From Paenibacillus sp. A3 (GTDB lineage Bacteria; Bacillota; Bacilli; Paenibacillales; NBRC-103111): a DNA stretch of 52,554 bases. The stretch spans positions 1 through 52,554 of the forward strand of contig NZ_JTHN01000069.1 in assembly GCF_001399685.1 (NCBI RefSeq), read 5' to 3'. Below are positions 31,721-40,613 of the stretch, piece after piece; position 1 is the stretch's first letter; the number at the start of each line of letters is the position of its first letter. The translations under genes and the position numbers were made by a program. The notes under the pieces were generated by a model, which saw nothing but the letters and a program-made list of their open reading frames with translations, was not told the origin of the DNA and searched no databases.

Positions 31721-31999
31721 GGGTTTGTTGAGAAAGTGGTTAATTGAGATAATAGAGGTTACGAGGGGGCGGGGTATCCGCTTCCGACCGCTGCCCCACC
31801 CCGCAAAGTGAAGTTGAATCAGGAAGCTTAGTCCGAATACTTTGCGGGGACCCCGGGTCCTCGGGAAATTTGATTGGAAGCCGCTTGTTAGCGGACATTT
31901 CCCGAAGACAAAGGCGGACGCTATCGCTTCTCCAGCGGATACCCCACCTCCGTTTGCATCTCTATTTTTTTGTGAAAATCCACTTTCTCAACAGCCTAA
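31721..31999. repeat. Nested inverted-repeat element, copy B (inside a duplicated terminator)
   Basis: Terminal arms GTTGAGAAAGTGG (31727-31739) and CCACTTTCTCAAC (31980-31992) are a perfect 13-bp inverted repeat. GGGGTATCCGCT (31771-31782) pairs with AGCGGATACCCC (31934-31945). The core TCGGGAAAT...ATTTCCCGA stem and apical CCGCT-TGTT-AGCGG match copy A. Copy B has an extra arm of about 68 bases with a perfect 11-bp stem (CCCCGCAAAGT at 31799-31809 with ACTTTGCGGGG at 31839-31849). Terminator-like hairpins of nearly the same sequence lie on both sides. Confidence 0.8.
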
Positions 32000-32024
32000 A
32001 GGACCTCCCATAATGGAAGGTCCT
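32000..32024 (-). terminator. Right hairpin flanking repeat copy B, at the end of the deo operon
   Basis: AGGACCTCCC and GGAAGGTCCT again form a stem, with loop ATAAT in place of GTAA of the left copy. Only three T residues follow on the minus strand before repeat copy B begins. It lies 65 bases past the deoC stop. Confidence 0.6.
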
Positions 32025-32088
32025 TGGAGCCTAAGTAAATAAATGTTGCATTGCAGGGAGCTTTGAGGCGCGCTTCGTTCAATTTCGA

Positions 32089-32766
32089 TTAGTACGCGCT
32101 GCTGGACTGCTCGCCTTTGACGATCGATACGCCGGAGCTGGAGCCGATTCGGGTAGCCCCCGCTTCGATCATTGCTTTAACATCCTCCAGGCTGCGCACG
32201 CCGCCGGACGCCTTCACTCCGATGTCCGGGCCTACCGTTTTGCGCATCAGCGCGATATCCGCTGCCGTAGCTCCGCCGGTCGAAAAACCCGTCGATGTCT
32301 TCACGAAATCCGCGCCGGCCTTCACCGCCAAACGGCATGCCCGCTCCTTCTCTTCGTCGGTCAAGAGGCAGGTTTCGATAATGACCTTCGTCAGCGCCTT
32401 GCCTTTAGCCGCTTCGACGACGGCCCGGATATCCTGTTCCACCAGATCGTCCTGCTTATCCTTGAGCGCACCGATATTGATCACCATATCGACTTCCGTC
32501 GCTCCGGCAGCGATAGCTTCCCGGACTTCGAACGCCTTCACTTCCGGCATCGTCGCCCCCAGCGGAAAACCGATGACCGTGCACACCTTCACGTCGGGCG
32601 TGTCCTTCAGCACTTCATAAGCTGTCTTCACCTGTGCCGGATTGACGCAAACCGAGGCGAAACGGTACTGCTTCGCTTCCTCCGCCAACCGGATCACCGC
32701 CTCACGGCTAGCATCGGCTTTTAATAAGGTATGGTCGATTAATCGGGCGATTTCGTTTGTTGTCAT
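32089..32766 (-). CDS. deoC: Deoxyribose-phosphate aldolase
   Basis: Class I aldolase of 225 residues that splits 2-deoxyribose 5-phosphate into glyceraldehyde 3-phosphate and acetaldehyde. The TIM-barrel motifs are all present: [60 protein letters not shown], and the Schiff-base Lys in [16 protein letters not shown]; the phosphate-binding end is IKASGGVR-like ([13 protein letters not shown]) and [10 protein letters not shown]. The ATG at 32766 has GGAGGAG seven bases upstream. Last gene of the nupC-pdp-deoC operon, so it completes catabolism of imported deoxynucleosides. Confidence 0.97.
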   Translation of the reverse strand: MTTNEIARLIDHTLLKADASREAVIRLAEEAKQYRFASVCVNPAQVKTAYEVLKDTPDVKVCTVIGFPLGATMPEVKAFEVREAIAAGATEVDMVINIGALKDKQDDLVEQDIRAVVEAAKGKALTKVIIETCLLTDEEKERACRLAVKAGADFVKTSTGFSTGGATAADIALMRKTVGPDIGVKASGGVRSLEDVKAMIEAGATRIGSSSGVSIVKGEQSSSAY

Positions 32767-32808
32767 CTGCTTACTCCTCCGTTCGTTTTTCAACCCTCGA
32801 AACTAAGT

Positions 32809-34110
32809 TTAATGAATTTCCGCGTGCACCAGAACCGGACGTTCCACTTTGCCGGAGGCGATGGTGTACGATTCGTAGATGCTTTCAATAACGTCATCCA
32901 CCGTTTCGCGATTGCTGTGAATGGTAACAAGCTTATCCCCGGGCTTCACTTCGTCGCCGATTTTTTTGTGCAGCATCAGGCCAACACTCAGATCGATCTC
33001 GGATTCCTTCGTTGCGCGTCCCGCGCCCAAGATCATCGCCGCGGTGCCGATACTGTCGGCGACGATCTCCGAGACATAGCCCGCCTCTTTCGCCTTCACC
33101 TCGATACGGTATGCGGCAGCCGGCAGTTTGGACGGGTCGTCTACGATCGACGCGTCTCCGCCCTGTGCGGCAATGAACGCTTTAAACGTCTCCAATGCCC
33201 GGCCGCTGGAAATCGCTTCCTCCAGCTTACTCCGCGCTTCGCTCACGCTAGCAGCCTGCTTTGCCAAATATACCATATGACTGCCGAGCGTCAAGCACAG
33301 TTCGTGCAAATCTTCGGGACCTTCGCCGCGCAGCGTATCGATCGCTTCCTTCACCTCGAGCGCGTTGCCGATCGCAAAGCCGAGCGGCTGATTCATATCG
33401 GAAATGACCGCCATCGTATTGCGTCCCACGTTGTTGCCGATGTCTACCATCGCCTTCGCCAGCTCCTTGGCGCTGTCCAAGTCTTTCATGAACGCGCCGG
33501 CGCCTACTTTGACATCCAGAACGATAGCATCGGAACCGGAGGCGATTTTTTTACTCATGATCGAGCTGGCCATCAGCGGGATCGAATTGACCGTCCCGGT
33601 CACATCGCGAAGCGCGTAAATCTTTTTGTCCGCCGGGGTCAGGTTTCCGGTCGGTCCGGTCACCGCAACTTTCACTTCGTTCACTTGCTTGATGAATTGT
33701 TCGCTGCTGATTTCAGCCTGGAATCCCGGAATCGCTTCGAACTTGTCTACCGTTCCCCCGGTATGGCCGAGTCCGCGCCCGGACAGCTTCGCTACGGGAA
33801 CGCCGACCGCGGCGACGAGCGGCGCAAGAACGATCGTCGTCGTATCGCCGACGCCTCCGGTGCTGTGCTTGTCCACTTTGACGCCTTCGATAGCGGACAG
33901 ATCGATCGTATCACCCGACGCTACCATAGCCATCGTCATATTCGCCGTCTCCATCGGGGTCATGCCGCGGAAGAAGGCCGCCATCAGAAACGAGGACATC
34001 TGGTAGTCCGGGATCGTCCCGTTCGTATAGCCTTGCACGATGAAATCAATTTCCGTCTTGCTAAGCTCGTGACCGTCACGCTTGCGGGCAATCAAATCAA
34101 CCATTCTCAT
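32809..34110 (-). CDS. pdp: Pyrimidine-nucleoside phosphorylase
   Basis: Enzyme of 433 residues that cleaves uridine, deoxyuridine and thymidine with phosphate, giving the free base and (deoxy)ribose 1-phosphate. N-terminus [17 protein letters not shown], the phosphate-binding signature [30 protein letters not shown] and the catalytic region [20 protein letters not shown] identify the thymidine/pyrimidine phosphorylase family. Length and C-terminal lid domain are normal. GGGGAGA precedes the ATG. 39 bases after nupC and 42 before deoC, same strand. Confidence 0.97.
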   Translation of the reverse strand: MRMVDLIARKRDGHELSKTEIDFIVQGYTNGTIPDYQMSSFLMAAFFRGMTPMETANMTMAMVASGDTIDLSAIEGVKVDKHSTGGVGDTTTIVLAPLVAAVGVPVAKLSGRGLGHTGGTVDKFEAIPGFQAEISSEQFIKQVNEVKVAVTGPTGNLTPADKKIYALRDVTGTVNSIPLMASSIMSKKIASGSDAIVLDVKVGAGAFMKDLDSAKELAKAMVDIGNNVGRNTMAVISDMNQPLGFAIGNALEVKEAIDTLRGEGPEDLHELCLTLGSHMVYLAKQAASVSEARSKLEEAISSGRALETFKAFIAAQGGDASIVDDPSKLPAAAYRIEVKAKEAGYVSEIVADSIGTAAMILGAGRATKESEIDLSVGLMLHKKIGDEVKPGDKLVTIHSNRETVDDVIESIYESYTIASGKVERPVLVHAEIH

Positions 34111-34149
34111 GTTTCTCGTCTCCCCGTGTTTAGTATAGTAATCGAATAT

Positions 34150-35343
34150 TTATAGGAACAGCCCGATGAGCGTGGCCGACAAGATCGAGGCCAGCGTCGA
34201 GCCGAGCAGCAGCTTCAAGCCGAACTGTGCAGCCTCGTCTCCCCGTTTGTCGTTCAGCGCTTTCACCGCGCCGGTGATAATGCCAATGGAGCTGAAGTTC
34301 GCAAAGCTGACCAGGAATACCGAGACGATCCCGACCGTACGGGCCGACAAGCCCGAAGCGATATCTTTGAAGCTGAGCATCGCAACGAATTCGTTGGTCA
34401 CCAGCTTCGTCGCCATGATGCCTCCCGCCTGCACGGCTTCGCTCCACGGGATGCCCATCAGGAACGCGACCGGTGCGAAAATATACCCCAGCACGGATTG
34501 GAACGAAATGTGGAATATCAGCTCGAATACGTAGTTGATCATATTCATCAAAGCGATAAAGCCGATGAGCATCGCGCCCACGATAATCGCCACTTTGAAC
34601 CCGTCCATAATGCTTTCGCTGATCATCTGGAAGAACGATTCCTTCGGATGATGCTCCTCGTCGGCCACAACCGTCGCCTGCTCTTCCTCCGGCTCGAGCT
34701 TGTATGGGTTAATAATGTTGGCGACAATCAGCGCCGAGAAAATGTTCAGCACGATGGCGACCACGACGTACCTCGGTTCAAGCATCGTCATGTATGCCCC
34801 GACGATCGAGATGCTGACCGCGCTCATCGCCGATGTGCAAAGCGTATACAGCCGCTGCTTCGTGACCTGGCTGAGCTGCTTCTTCGTTGTCAGGAACACT
34901 TCCGATTGACCGAGCAGCGCGGCGGAAACGGCCACATAGTTTTCCAGCCGGCCCATGCCGTTCAATTTGCTGAGCGCCAGACCTACGTATTTGATGACGA
35001 ACGGCAGCACCTTCACATAGTTCAGGATGCCGATCAGAATCGAGATAAAGATGATCGGCAGCAGCACGTTAATAAAAAAGGTCGAAGCGCCCTGATTTTC
35101 CAAGCCGCCGAAGACGAAGTTGACACCGCCTACCCCGAATTCCATCAGCTTGTTGAACAATCGGGAGACGAACGTGATCAGTTCCAGACCGATCTTCGTA
35201 TTCAGTATGATAAAGCTCAGCACAATTTGCGTAACGAGCATAGCCAGAATCGGTCTGCTGCGAATTCCTTTCCGGTTGTTGCTGAACAAATAGCCCACCG
35301 CAAACACCAGCAGCAATCCGGCCGCTACGAATAAAAATTTCAT
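34150..35343 (-). CDS. nupC: Concentrative nucleoside transporter, NupC family
   Basis: Cation-coupled nucleoside importer of 397 residues, with at least eight hydrophobic segments. Family motifs include FVFGGLENQGASTFFINVLLP-type loop, FIALMNMINYVFELIF, GYIFAPVAFLMGIPWSEA and MATKLVTNEFVAMLSF, the CNT signature near the C-terminus. A short cytoplasmic acidic stretch (EPEEEQATVVADEEHH) interrupts the middle. First gene of the operon, 256 bases from the predicted promoter start site side, with a cre-like site in the leader. Confidence 0.95.
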   Translation of the reverse strand: MKFLFVAAGLLLVFAVGYLFSNNRKGIRSRPILAMLVTQIVLSFIILNTKIGLELITFVSRLFNKLMEFGVGGVNFVFGGLENQGASTFFINVLLPIIFISILIGILNYVKVLPFVIKYVGLALSKLNGMGRLENYVAVSAALLGQSEVFLTTKKQLSQVTKQRLYTLCTSAMSAVSISIVGAYMTMLEPRYVVVAIVLNIFSALIVANIINPYKLEPEEEQATVVADEEHHPKESFFQMISESIMDGFKVAIIVGAMLIGFIALMNMINYVFELIFHISFQSVLGYIFAPVAFLMGIPWSEAVQAGGIMATKLVTNEFVAMLSFKDIASGLSARTVGIVSVFLVSFANFSSIGIITGAVKALNDKRGDEAAQFGLKLLLGSTLASILSATLIGLFL

Positions 35344-35399
35344 CGGAATTCCCCCAGCCTCGTCTAATTTGGCAAGTAAAGAGAAGCGAACTGTTTGAT

Positions 35400-35413
35400 T
35401 GAAAGCGTTAGCA
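35400..35413. promoter_or_regulatory. Candidate cre (CcpA) site in the deo operon leader
   Basis: TGAAAGCGTTAGCA matches the Bacillus cre consensus TGWAANCGNTNWCA at every fixed position except one W (G here). It lies between the deo promoter and the nupC start, where CcpA would block elongation or initiation. Confidence 0.55.
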
Positions 35414-35558
35414 ACGAATGCAAAAAAGCTTCAACATCGAACACGAAGATGGAACAACGGGTCTGTACGATGCTGTCATTTTAGCATTTCCTTGGCCATG
35501 ATGTTTTTATGTGCTTTAAATTATGATGTTGTTTCGAAGCGGCTTCGATTACAATTTA

Positions 35559-35587
35559 ACTATAACAAGCGACTGAACAAATGTAAA
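35559..35587 (-). promoter_or_regulatory. SigA promoter of nupC-pdp-deoC
   Basis: On the minus strand, TTTACA (35582-35587) and TATAGT (35559-35564), each 5 of 6 to consensus, with a 17-base spacer. Predicted start near 35552, giving a leader of about 210 bases before nupC. Confidence 0.7.
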
Positions 35588-35593
35588 TATGTT

Positions 35594-35611
35594 ATTGAAC
35601 TTTTGTTCTTA
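35594..35611. promoter_or_regulatory. DeoR operator
   Basis: Minus strand TAAGAACAAAAGTTCAAT matches the Bacillus subtilis DeoR operator (ATTGAACAAAATTTCAAT, from memory) at 14 of 18 positions and lies at about -59 to -42 of the predicted promoter, the same place as in Bacillus. A half-site-like TTGTTCAGT lies between -35 and -10. A second palindrome, CAATTTGTTCAAAATTG, is at 35621-35637. Confidence 0.6.
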
Positions 35612-35620
35612 CCAATAAAG

Positions 35621-35637
35621 CAATTTTGAACAAATTG
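35621..35637. promoter_or_regulatory. Second palindrome upstream of the deo promoter
   Basis: CAATTT and AAATTG flank GTTCA/TGAAC, sharing the GAACAAA core with the operator at 35594-35611. Possibly an auxiliary DeoR site. Confidence 0.4.
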
Positions 35638-35746
35638 TGGAATACCTTGCGTTTTCTATGGTTGACCTCATGATTCCGATTCCAAAATCCCTGTTTTTTT
35701 CGATCATTTGTATGGTTTATCATTCACATTCGTTCTGGAATTGGGC

Positions 35747-35784
35747 AAAAAAGAAACCATCCAAGCTTGCGCCCGGATGGTTCC
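35747..35784 (-). terminator. Terminator of deoR
   Basis: On the minus strand, GGAACCATCC (35775-35784) pairs with GGATGGTTTC (35753-35762) with one wobble, followed by six T residues. It separates deoR from the deo promoter. The rest of 35344-35822 outside the sites listed shows no gene. Confidence 0.88.
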
Positions 35785-35822
35785 TTATCCTTTTAGCGGG
35801 ATGCCTAATCTGATAAAATGCG

Positions 35823-36767
35823 TTACCCTTCTTGCTCCAATAATATTTTAGCCGTGTACTGATCCGTTACCAACACATTCGCGTACTGCGCTTTCAATGC
35901 GCCGCGGATGCCTTCGACCTTCTTCAAGCCGCCTGCGATGAGAATCGACTGGTCTTTCGTCTTAAGCTCGTGCAGTTCGATCCCGATCGTGCGGGCATTC
36001 AGCGTCTCGTTGCAAATGGCGCCGTTTTTATCGAAGAACCGGGAAGCGATATCTCCTACCGCATGGTCGGCGATCAGCTGCATATCCTGCTCCGTAAAAT
36101 AGCCAAGCTGGAACAGCAGCGAATCCGTCCGGGGTACGCCAACCGTGAACAAAGCGATATTCGCCTGCTTCCCCATATCAAGCAGCTTCCGGATGTGGCG
36201 GTCCGCCTCAATCGCCTGTTTCACCACGACGTGGTCGACGATGGCTGGCAGCGGCAGCTGGTAAGGCGTCGCATCGAACGCCATCCCGAACAAATGAAGC
36301 GTTTCCGAGGCGTATGTCTTCTTCTCGGAGTGGCTGACGCCGCCCTTCAGTTGGACGATTCGGACGTCCTTCAGCGCTTTGTGCTCCAGGTGCGTCGCCA
36401 CCTGATAGATGGTCGTGCCCCAGATGGTACCGATGATATCGCCGTCCTGGACGATTTCCCTCAAATAGTCCGCCGTCAGCTTGCCCAAATACTGCTTGAT
36501 TACATGATCCTCGAACAACGGGATGGACGCGACCAGCGCCCGCTTCAGCCCGAATTTCTCTTCCAGCTGCTCGCTCAGGATTTTGCGGTCCTCGGTCGGG
36601 TCCGAAATGCGAATCTCGACGATTCCTTCCTCCTTCGCCTGCTGAAGCAGACGAGAAACGGTCGGCCGGGAAACCTCCAGCTTGTTCGCGATATCCTGTT
36701 GGCTGTAATCCAGCAAATAATAAAGCTTGGCGGCCTCGATCATTTTTTTTAGCTTCTCTTGTTCCAT
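35823..36767 (-). CDS. deoR: SorC-family deoxyribonucleoside regulator
   Basis: Transcription factor of 314 residues. The N-terminal helix-turn-helix is YSQQDIANKLEVSRPTVSRL (residues about 20-40), followed by VEIRISDP and a SorC sugar-phosphate-binding domain with DGDIIGTIWGTTIYQVATHL, LKGGVS, GVPRTDSLLFQLGYF and IAGGLKKVEGIRGAL. In Bacillus subtilis the SorC-type DeoR represses dra-nupC-pdp and is released by deoxyribose 5-phosphate. The location directly upstream of nupC-pdp-deoC and the matching operator support the same role. The ATG at 36767 gives the family N-terminus; a GTG nine codons earlier is possible. Confidence 0.93.
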   Translation of the reverse strand: MEQEKLKKMIEAAKLYYLLDYSQQDIANKLEVSRPTVSRLLQQAKEEGIVEIRISDPTEDRKILSEQLEEKFGLKRALVASIPLFEDHVIKQYLGKLTADYLREIVQDGDIIGTIWGTTIYQVATHLEHKALKDVRIVQLKGGVSHSEKKTYASETLHLFGMAFDATPYQLPLPAIVDHVVVKQAIEADRHIRKLLDMGKQANIALFTVGVPRTDSLLFQLGYFTEQDMQLIADHAVGDIASRFFDKNGAICNETLNARTIGIELHELKTKDQSILIAGGLKKVEGIRGALKAQYANVLVTDQYTAKILLEQEG

Positions 36768-36845
36768 AAAGCCCCCGACTCCATCCCTGAACACTTTACC
36801 ATGTATTGTGACACAAATGTCCGCCGCACTGCAAGCGTTTCAGCT

Positions 36846-36877
36846 CAAAAACGTCCCCAACTCCAGTTAGGGACGCT
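36846..36877 (-). terminator. Terminator of the surface-protein operon
   Basis: On the minus strand, CGTCCC (36870-36875) and GGGACG (36852-36857) pair across a 12-base loop, followed by TTTTT. It lies about 40 bases past the SLH gene stop at 36914. Confidence 0.75.
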
Positions 36878-36913
36878 TTACCCGACTAAAGGTGATTAAA
36901 TCTCAATACACCA

Positions 36914-39900
36914 TTAGTTGGTGAACTTTACGTATTGCAAGAATCGCTTAAGCACCGTTGCGACTTGAGCTCGCGTCGAATCCAAAGAAGGCTCGAACGT
37001 CGTTTCGGTCATTCCTTCAATGATCCCTGTTCGAACAGCTTGTTCAATGGAAGCAACCGTCCACTCGCTAATGGCTCCGCGGTCCTTGAATTTGTCTATC
37101 CGCATCTCAGCCTCTTTGGAAGACGGATCGCTTCCCGCTGCCTTAAGCGCTCTGTTGATCATGACAGCCATCTGTTCGCGGGTAATGCTGCCGTTCGGTT
37201 CGAACGTCCCGTTTTCGAAGCCGTTCACAAGACCCGCTTTTACAGCAGCACCGACCGATCCGGCGTACCAATCTTTTGGCTGAATGTCATTAAAGGTCGG
37301 ATAGCCTGGATCTTCCAGCAAGCCTAACGAACGGACAAGCAGCGAAGTAAATTCCGCGCGCGTTATTTTTTTATCGGGCTCATAGAGCTTGTCGGTCATC
37401 CCCTTTACAATAAACTTCGACGCCAGCCGCCGGATGTCCGATTCCGCCCAGTGTCCGACAATGTCATCAAAGGTATGATTGGCCGTTACTACGGTATAAA
37501 TGCTATTATGGGTCGAAAAAATTTTAACTGTAGAAGCATTCTCTCCTTTTTCGAAATAGGAAGGAATAAAGGTCGCTTCATGGGTAACCGGATCAATCGT
37601 AACGGCTGTAACATGGTCCCTATTGGGATCGGTGCCGGGAACAATTACTTTACGCTCCACATAAACTGCCCCAAAATTCACTAGCTCCTGCGATAAACCG
37701 TTGCTGCCTTCGGCCGTAATTTTGAAATCCAAAGGATTGGGAAGCAGTGTCCCGGTCAGTTGATTCGTCTTGATAATCTTCTCATTCCTACTTGACGGCA
37801 GCTTCTCGATAGCCACGGTAATCTTGATGTTTTGCATCGTTGTCAAAGACTGGGTCCAAGTACGTAATACGTGAACCGGCAGCTTATATTCCACCGCATC
37901 TGTGCGTAACGTGATCATGGCACCGGCTTGAATTTTATCCGGAGTTTGGAATGACTCCCCCGGAAGCTCGACTTTAGTCAATACGTCGGCACGATCGATT
38001 TGAACGATTACCGAGCTGGCCGCTTGCAAAGCTGCGGCTAATTTGTCCTTGTCTAACGTTATTTTGGTTGCCGTTTGTCCTAAGCTATTGGTCTCTTGGA
38101 CAACAATCCCGTCTTTGCTCGGATCCAGAACGACTTCCGCCGCGTTCGGTGTCGGCGTTGGTTGCGACCCGCCCGCAGATCCGGCGGTACTTTGGCTAGA
38201 GCTTGACGTACCACTATCCGACGAATTGCCGCTAGAGGTATAAAGCGTCATATCGTTAACCACGATCTTGTCCGCTATTGCCGTTACGCGAGTTTCAGCA
38301 GAAACGAATCCCGACGACTCCGCTCGGAAGACGTAAGTTCCGGCAGGCAACGTGATGGAAAAGGCCCCGTCCTGCCCTGTTTGTATTTTCTCAAGCAGCA
38401 TGCCGTCGGCAGAATCATAGACTTTAACCCATGCTTGTGCTGCAGGGTTAGACCCGTTCGTAATTCTCCCCGCCATAACACCGTTTGTTTGCAATGAAGC
38501 TTGGACGAATACATCCTTTTCCTTGTTGACGGCTACGTTTTTCGTTATGCTTCCCACATTGCTTTTTTTCGCTGTCAACGTATAAGTTCCGGCAGGAACA
38601 AACAAGGCAAACGTGCCGTCACCGTTTGTTTTCGTATAATTGGAATAGGCTTCATTAGTCGCGCGGACGATGACCCCACCCAGTGGAGTTTTGCCGTCTG
38701 CAGCGAAGATCGTGCCGCCAATTTTACCGGCTTCCGTTGTCAATTTGTGATGTAATGTTTGCTCCGCGGCAACGGTTATCGCAGTCGGTGTCTGATTGCC
38801 GTCAAAAGATTTACTATCAACGGTATATTGGCCGGCCGGAAGCATCAAGGAAAAGAAGCCTGTATCCGCGTGAGTCGCGATACGATCGACAGGCGTTCGA
38901 GTCTGATCGAGTACGATAGCCGAAGCTCCGCCTACGTTTGTTTTCCCGTTGGAAACATAACCATTGAATATGCCGGCCGCGCCTAATACCGGATTTACCG
39001 TAACGCTTGAGCCTCGGGAGACGCTAACATTTTTATTTAGCGCCACTTTATGGTAATGCATTGTTTTTAATGTATAGCTTCCGGGCGGAACCTTTAGTGT
39101 GTATGTCCCGTCTTCCTTCGATGTGGTGAAAGAATAGGATCTGCCGTCTTGAGACAGAGCAACGATTGTCGCATATCGTATCATCGTTCCGTCCGCTTCG
39201 GTCACTTTACCGGTGATTTCTGTCGGATTTATCGTCGGATCATACGTGCTGGTCTGTCCTTCCAGAATGCTCAAATTTTCTTTTACCGCGACCGAATCTC
39301 CCGCTGCCGCAGTAATACGATAATTTCCTACAGGCAAAAGAGTCTCATAGCTGCCATCATGAAGCGGTGCCAGCTTGTCGACAACTTGTCCGTTCTTATC
39401 TTGCACGGTGATTGAAATGTCCTCAAAGCTTGTTTGCGGTCGGTTATCAGAATAAGATACTTTGCCCGATAATGTACCGGCATTTCCCAACGTAATCGCT
39501 ACAGACTCATTTTTGCCGGGTGAAAGAGTTACGGGCTGACTAATCCCGGCGTATGCCCCAGCGCTAGCTTTCACAATGTAAGTTCCGGGCGGCAATAAAA
39601 ATGCATAAGTACCGTTGGGAGACGATGGATCGACACCCGGAGCATAGGCGTTGCCTAGCAAATCGAAAACGCGAACACGACCAGTTGAGTCAGTTGGCGC
39701 ATTAGCCAGACTCACCTTCAAGCCGGAATTCATAACCGTCAGATTCATTGTCGTTGAACCGGGCGTAATGGCCGCTTCGGAAGTAGCTTGCGTGCCGGTT
39801 TCATTTTCTACGGCTGCAATGATGGCAACTTGGCCAGTAGGGACTGCAAGCGTATAAAGACCGTTCTCATCTGCCCGTGTTTCGTTCAACATCATTCCCT

Positions 39901-40591
39901 GTTGATTAAGGGCTTTTACTTTGAATTTCGCTGTTAATCCGGATGCGGATTGAATCGTACCGCTGACTTTTCCGGCCGGGTTAAGCTCGATCGTAAGAGG
40001 GGACTTTGACGAATCCGTTGTAAGGCCCGATACAGAGCCGTAATACGGTTCGTCTTGAGACGAATAGACCGCCACGGTATAAGAGCCTTCATTGATCGGA
40101 ACCGTAAAAGCTCCGTCCGGCGAAACGGAAGCCTCATTATACATAAAGCCCGTATTCTCATCGATCAGTCTCACTTTTGTTCCGGAAGGCAGCGGGCCAT
40201 TGGAGCCGCTTCTCGTGACAACACCGCTAAGCAGCATCGTATTCAATGAAAAGTTGGCTGTCTTGGTTTGATCCTGACTAACAGTAACGGAACTGCTGGA
40301 ACCCTCGGTTTCGTAAATGGCCTCAATCGTATACGTTCCAGGCGTAACGTTCAGACGGTAATTGCCGTCCGGATTGGTGATATCCTGCGCAACCGTTTGG
40401 CCGCGGCTATCCAAAGCAACCACGATTGCATTCGGTATCGGCTTCCCGCTGCGGTCCGTCACGTCCCCGCTTACAGTCCCCTTGGCTGCACTGCTATTCG
40501 GCGCTGTATCTGCAAAAGCCGAAACGGGTATAGCAATCGCCAGGGACAAAATCAGGAGCACTTGAATAACGATCCTCTTGCTCAAAAACAT
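36914..40591 (-). CDS. SLH-domain surface protein with carboxypeptidase-regulatory-like repeats
   Basis: Protein of 1,225 residues. Signal peptide IVIQVLLILSLAIAIPVSAFA from the ATG at 40591 (GGAGG nine bases upstream). Residues about 35-880 contain roughly ten to eleven beta-sandwich repeats of the CarboxypepD_reg/Cna_B-like type, each with the pattern G-x-V-x-d-x-x-G-x-p-x-x-x-A-x-V ... D-x-x-G-x-Y/F-x-l-x-l-p-x-G-x-Y (for example SGDVTDRSGKPIPNAIVVAL and NPDGNYRLNVTPGTYTIEA). A Ser/Gly-rich linker precedes a mixed domain and three SLH motifs (HWAESDIRRLASKFI, DWYAGSVGAAVKAGLV, EWTVASIEQAVRTGI). A non-covalent cell-wall protein, structural or adhesive; no enzyme domain seen. Starts 22 bases after the glycosyltransferase gene, hence co-transcribed. 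Confidence 0.92.
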   Translation of the reverse strand: MFLSKRIVIQVLLILSLAIAIPVSAFADTAPNSSAAKGTVSGDVTDRSGKPIPNAIVVALDSRGQTVAQDITNPDGNYRLNVTPGTYTIEAIYETEGSSSSVTVSQDQTKTANFSLNTMLLSGVVTRSGSNGPLPSGTKVRLIDENTGFMYNEASVSPDGAFTVPINEGSYTVAVYSSQDEPYYGSVSGLTTDSSKSPLTIELNPAGKVSGTIQSASGLTAKFKVKALNQQGMMLNETRADENGLYTLAVPTGQVAIIAAVENETGTQATSEAAITPGSTTMNLTVMNSGLKVSLANAPTDSTGRVRVFDLLGNAYAPGVDPSSPNGTYAFLLPPGTYIVKASAGAYAGISQPVTLSPGKNESVAITLGNAGTLSGKVSYSDNRPQTSFEDISITVQDKNGQVVDKLAPLHDGSYETLLPVGNYRITAAAGDSVAVKENLSILEGQTSTYDPTINPTEITGKVTEADGTMIRYATIVALSQDGRSYSFTTSKEDGTYTLKVPPGSYTLKTMHYHKVALNKNVSVSRGSSVTVNPVLGAAGIFNGYVSNGKTNVGGASAIVLDQTRTPVDRIATHADTGFFSLMLPAGQYTVDSKSFDGNQTPTAITVAAEQTLHHKLTTEAGKIGGTIFAADGKTPLGGVIVRATNEAYSNYTKTNGDGTFALFVPAGTYTLTAKKSNVGSITKNVAVNKEKDVFVQASLQTNGVMAGRITNGSNPAAQAWVKVYDSADGMLLEKIQTGQDGAFSITLPAGTYVFRAESSGFVSAETRVTAIADKIVVNDMTLYTSSGNSSDSGTSSSSQSTAGSAGGSQPTPTPNAAEVVLDPSKDGIVVQETNSLGQTATKITLDKDKLAAALQAASSVIVQIDRADVLTKVELPGESFQTPDKIQAGAMITLRTDAVEYKLPVHVLRTWTQSLTTMQNIKITVAIEKLPSSRNEKIIKTNQLTGTLLPNPLDFKITAEGSNGLSQELVNFGAVYVERKVIVPGTDPNRDHVTAVTIDPVTHEATFIPSYFEKGENASTVKIFSTHNSIYTVVTANHTFDDIVGHWAESDIRRLASKFIVKGMTDKLYEPDKKITRAEFTSLLVRSLGLLEDPGYPTFNDIQPKDWYAGSVGAAVKAGLVNGFENGTFEPNGSITREQMAVMINRALKAAGSDPSSKEAEMRIDKFKDRGAISEWTVASIEQAVRTGIIEGMTETTFEPSLDSTRAQVATVLKRFLQYVKFTN

Positions 40592-40613
40592 GAATGCTCG
40601 CCTCCGTCTGTTT

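Noticed and set aside
32812..34155. Plus-strand ORF of 447 codons opposite pdp
   Set aside because: Shadow of the pdp reading frame; composition rich in Arg, His and Gln as usual for antisense frames.
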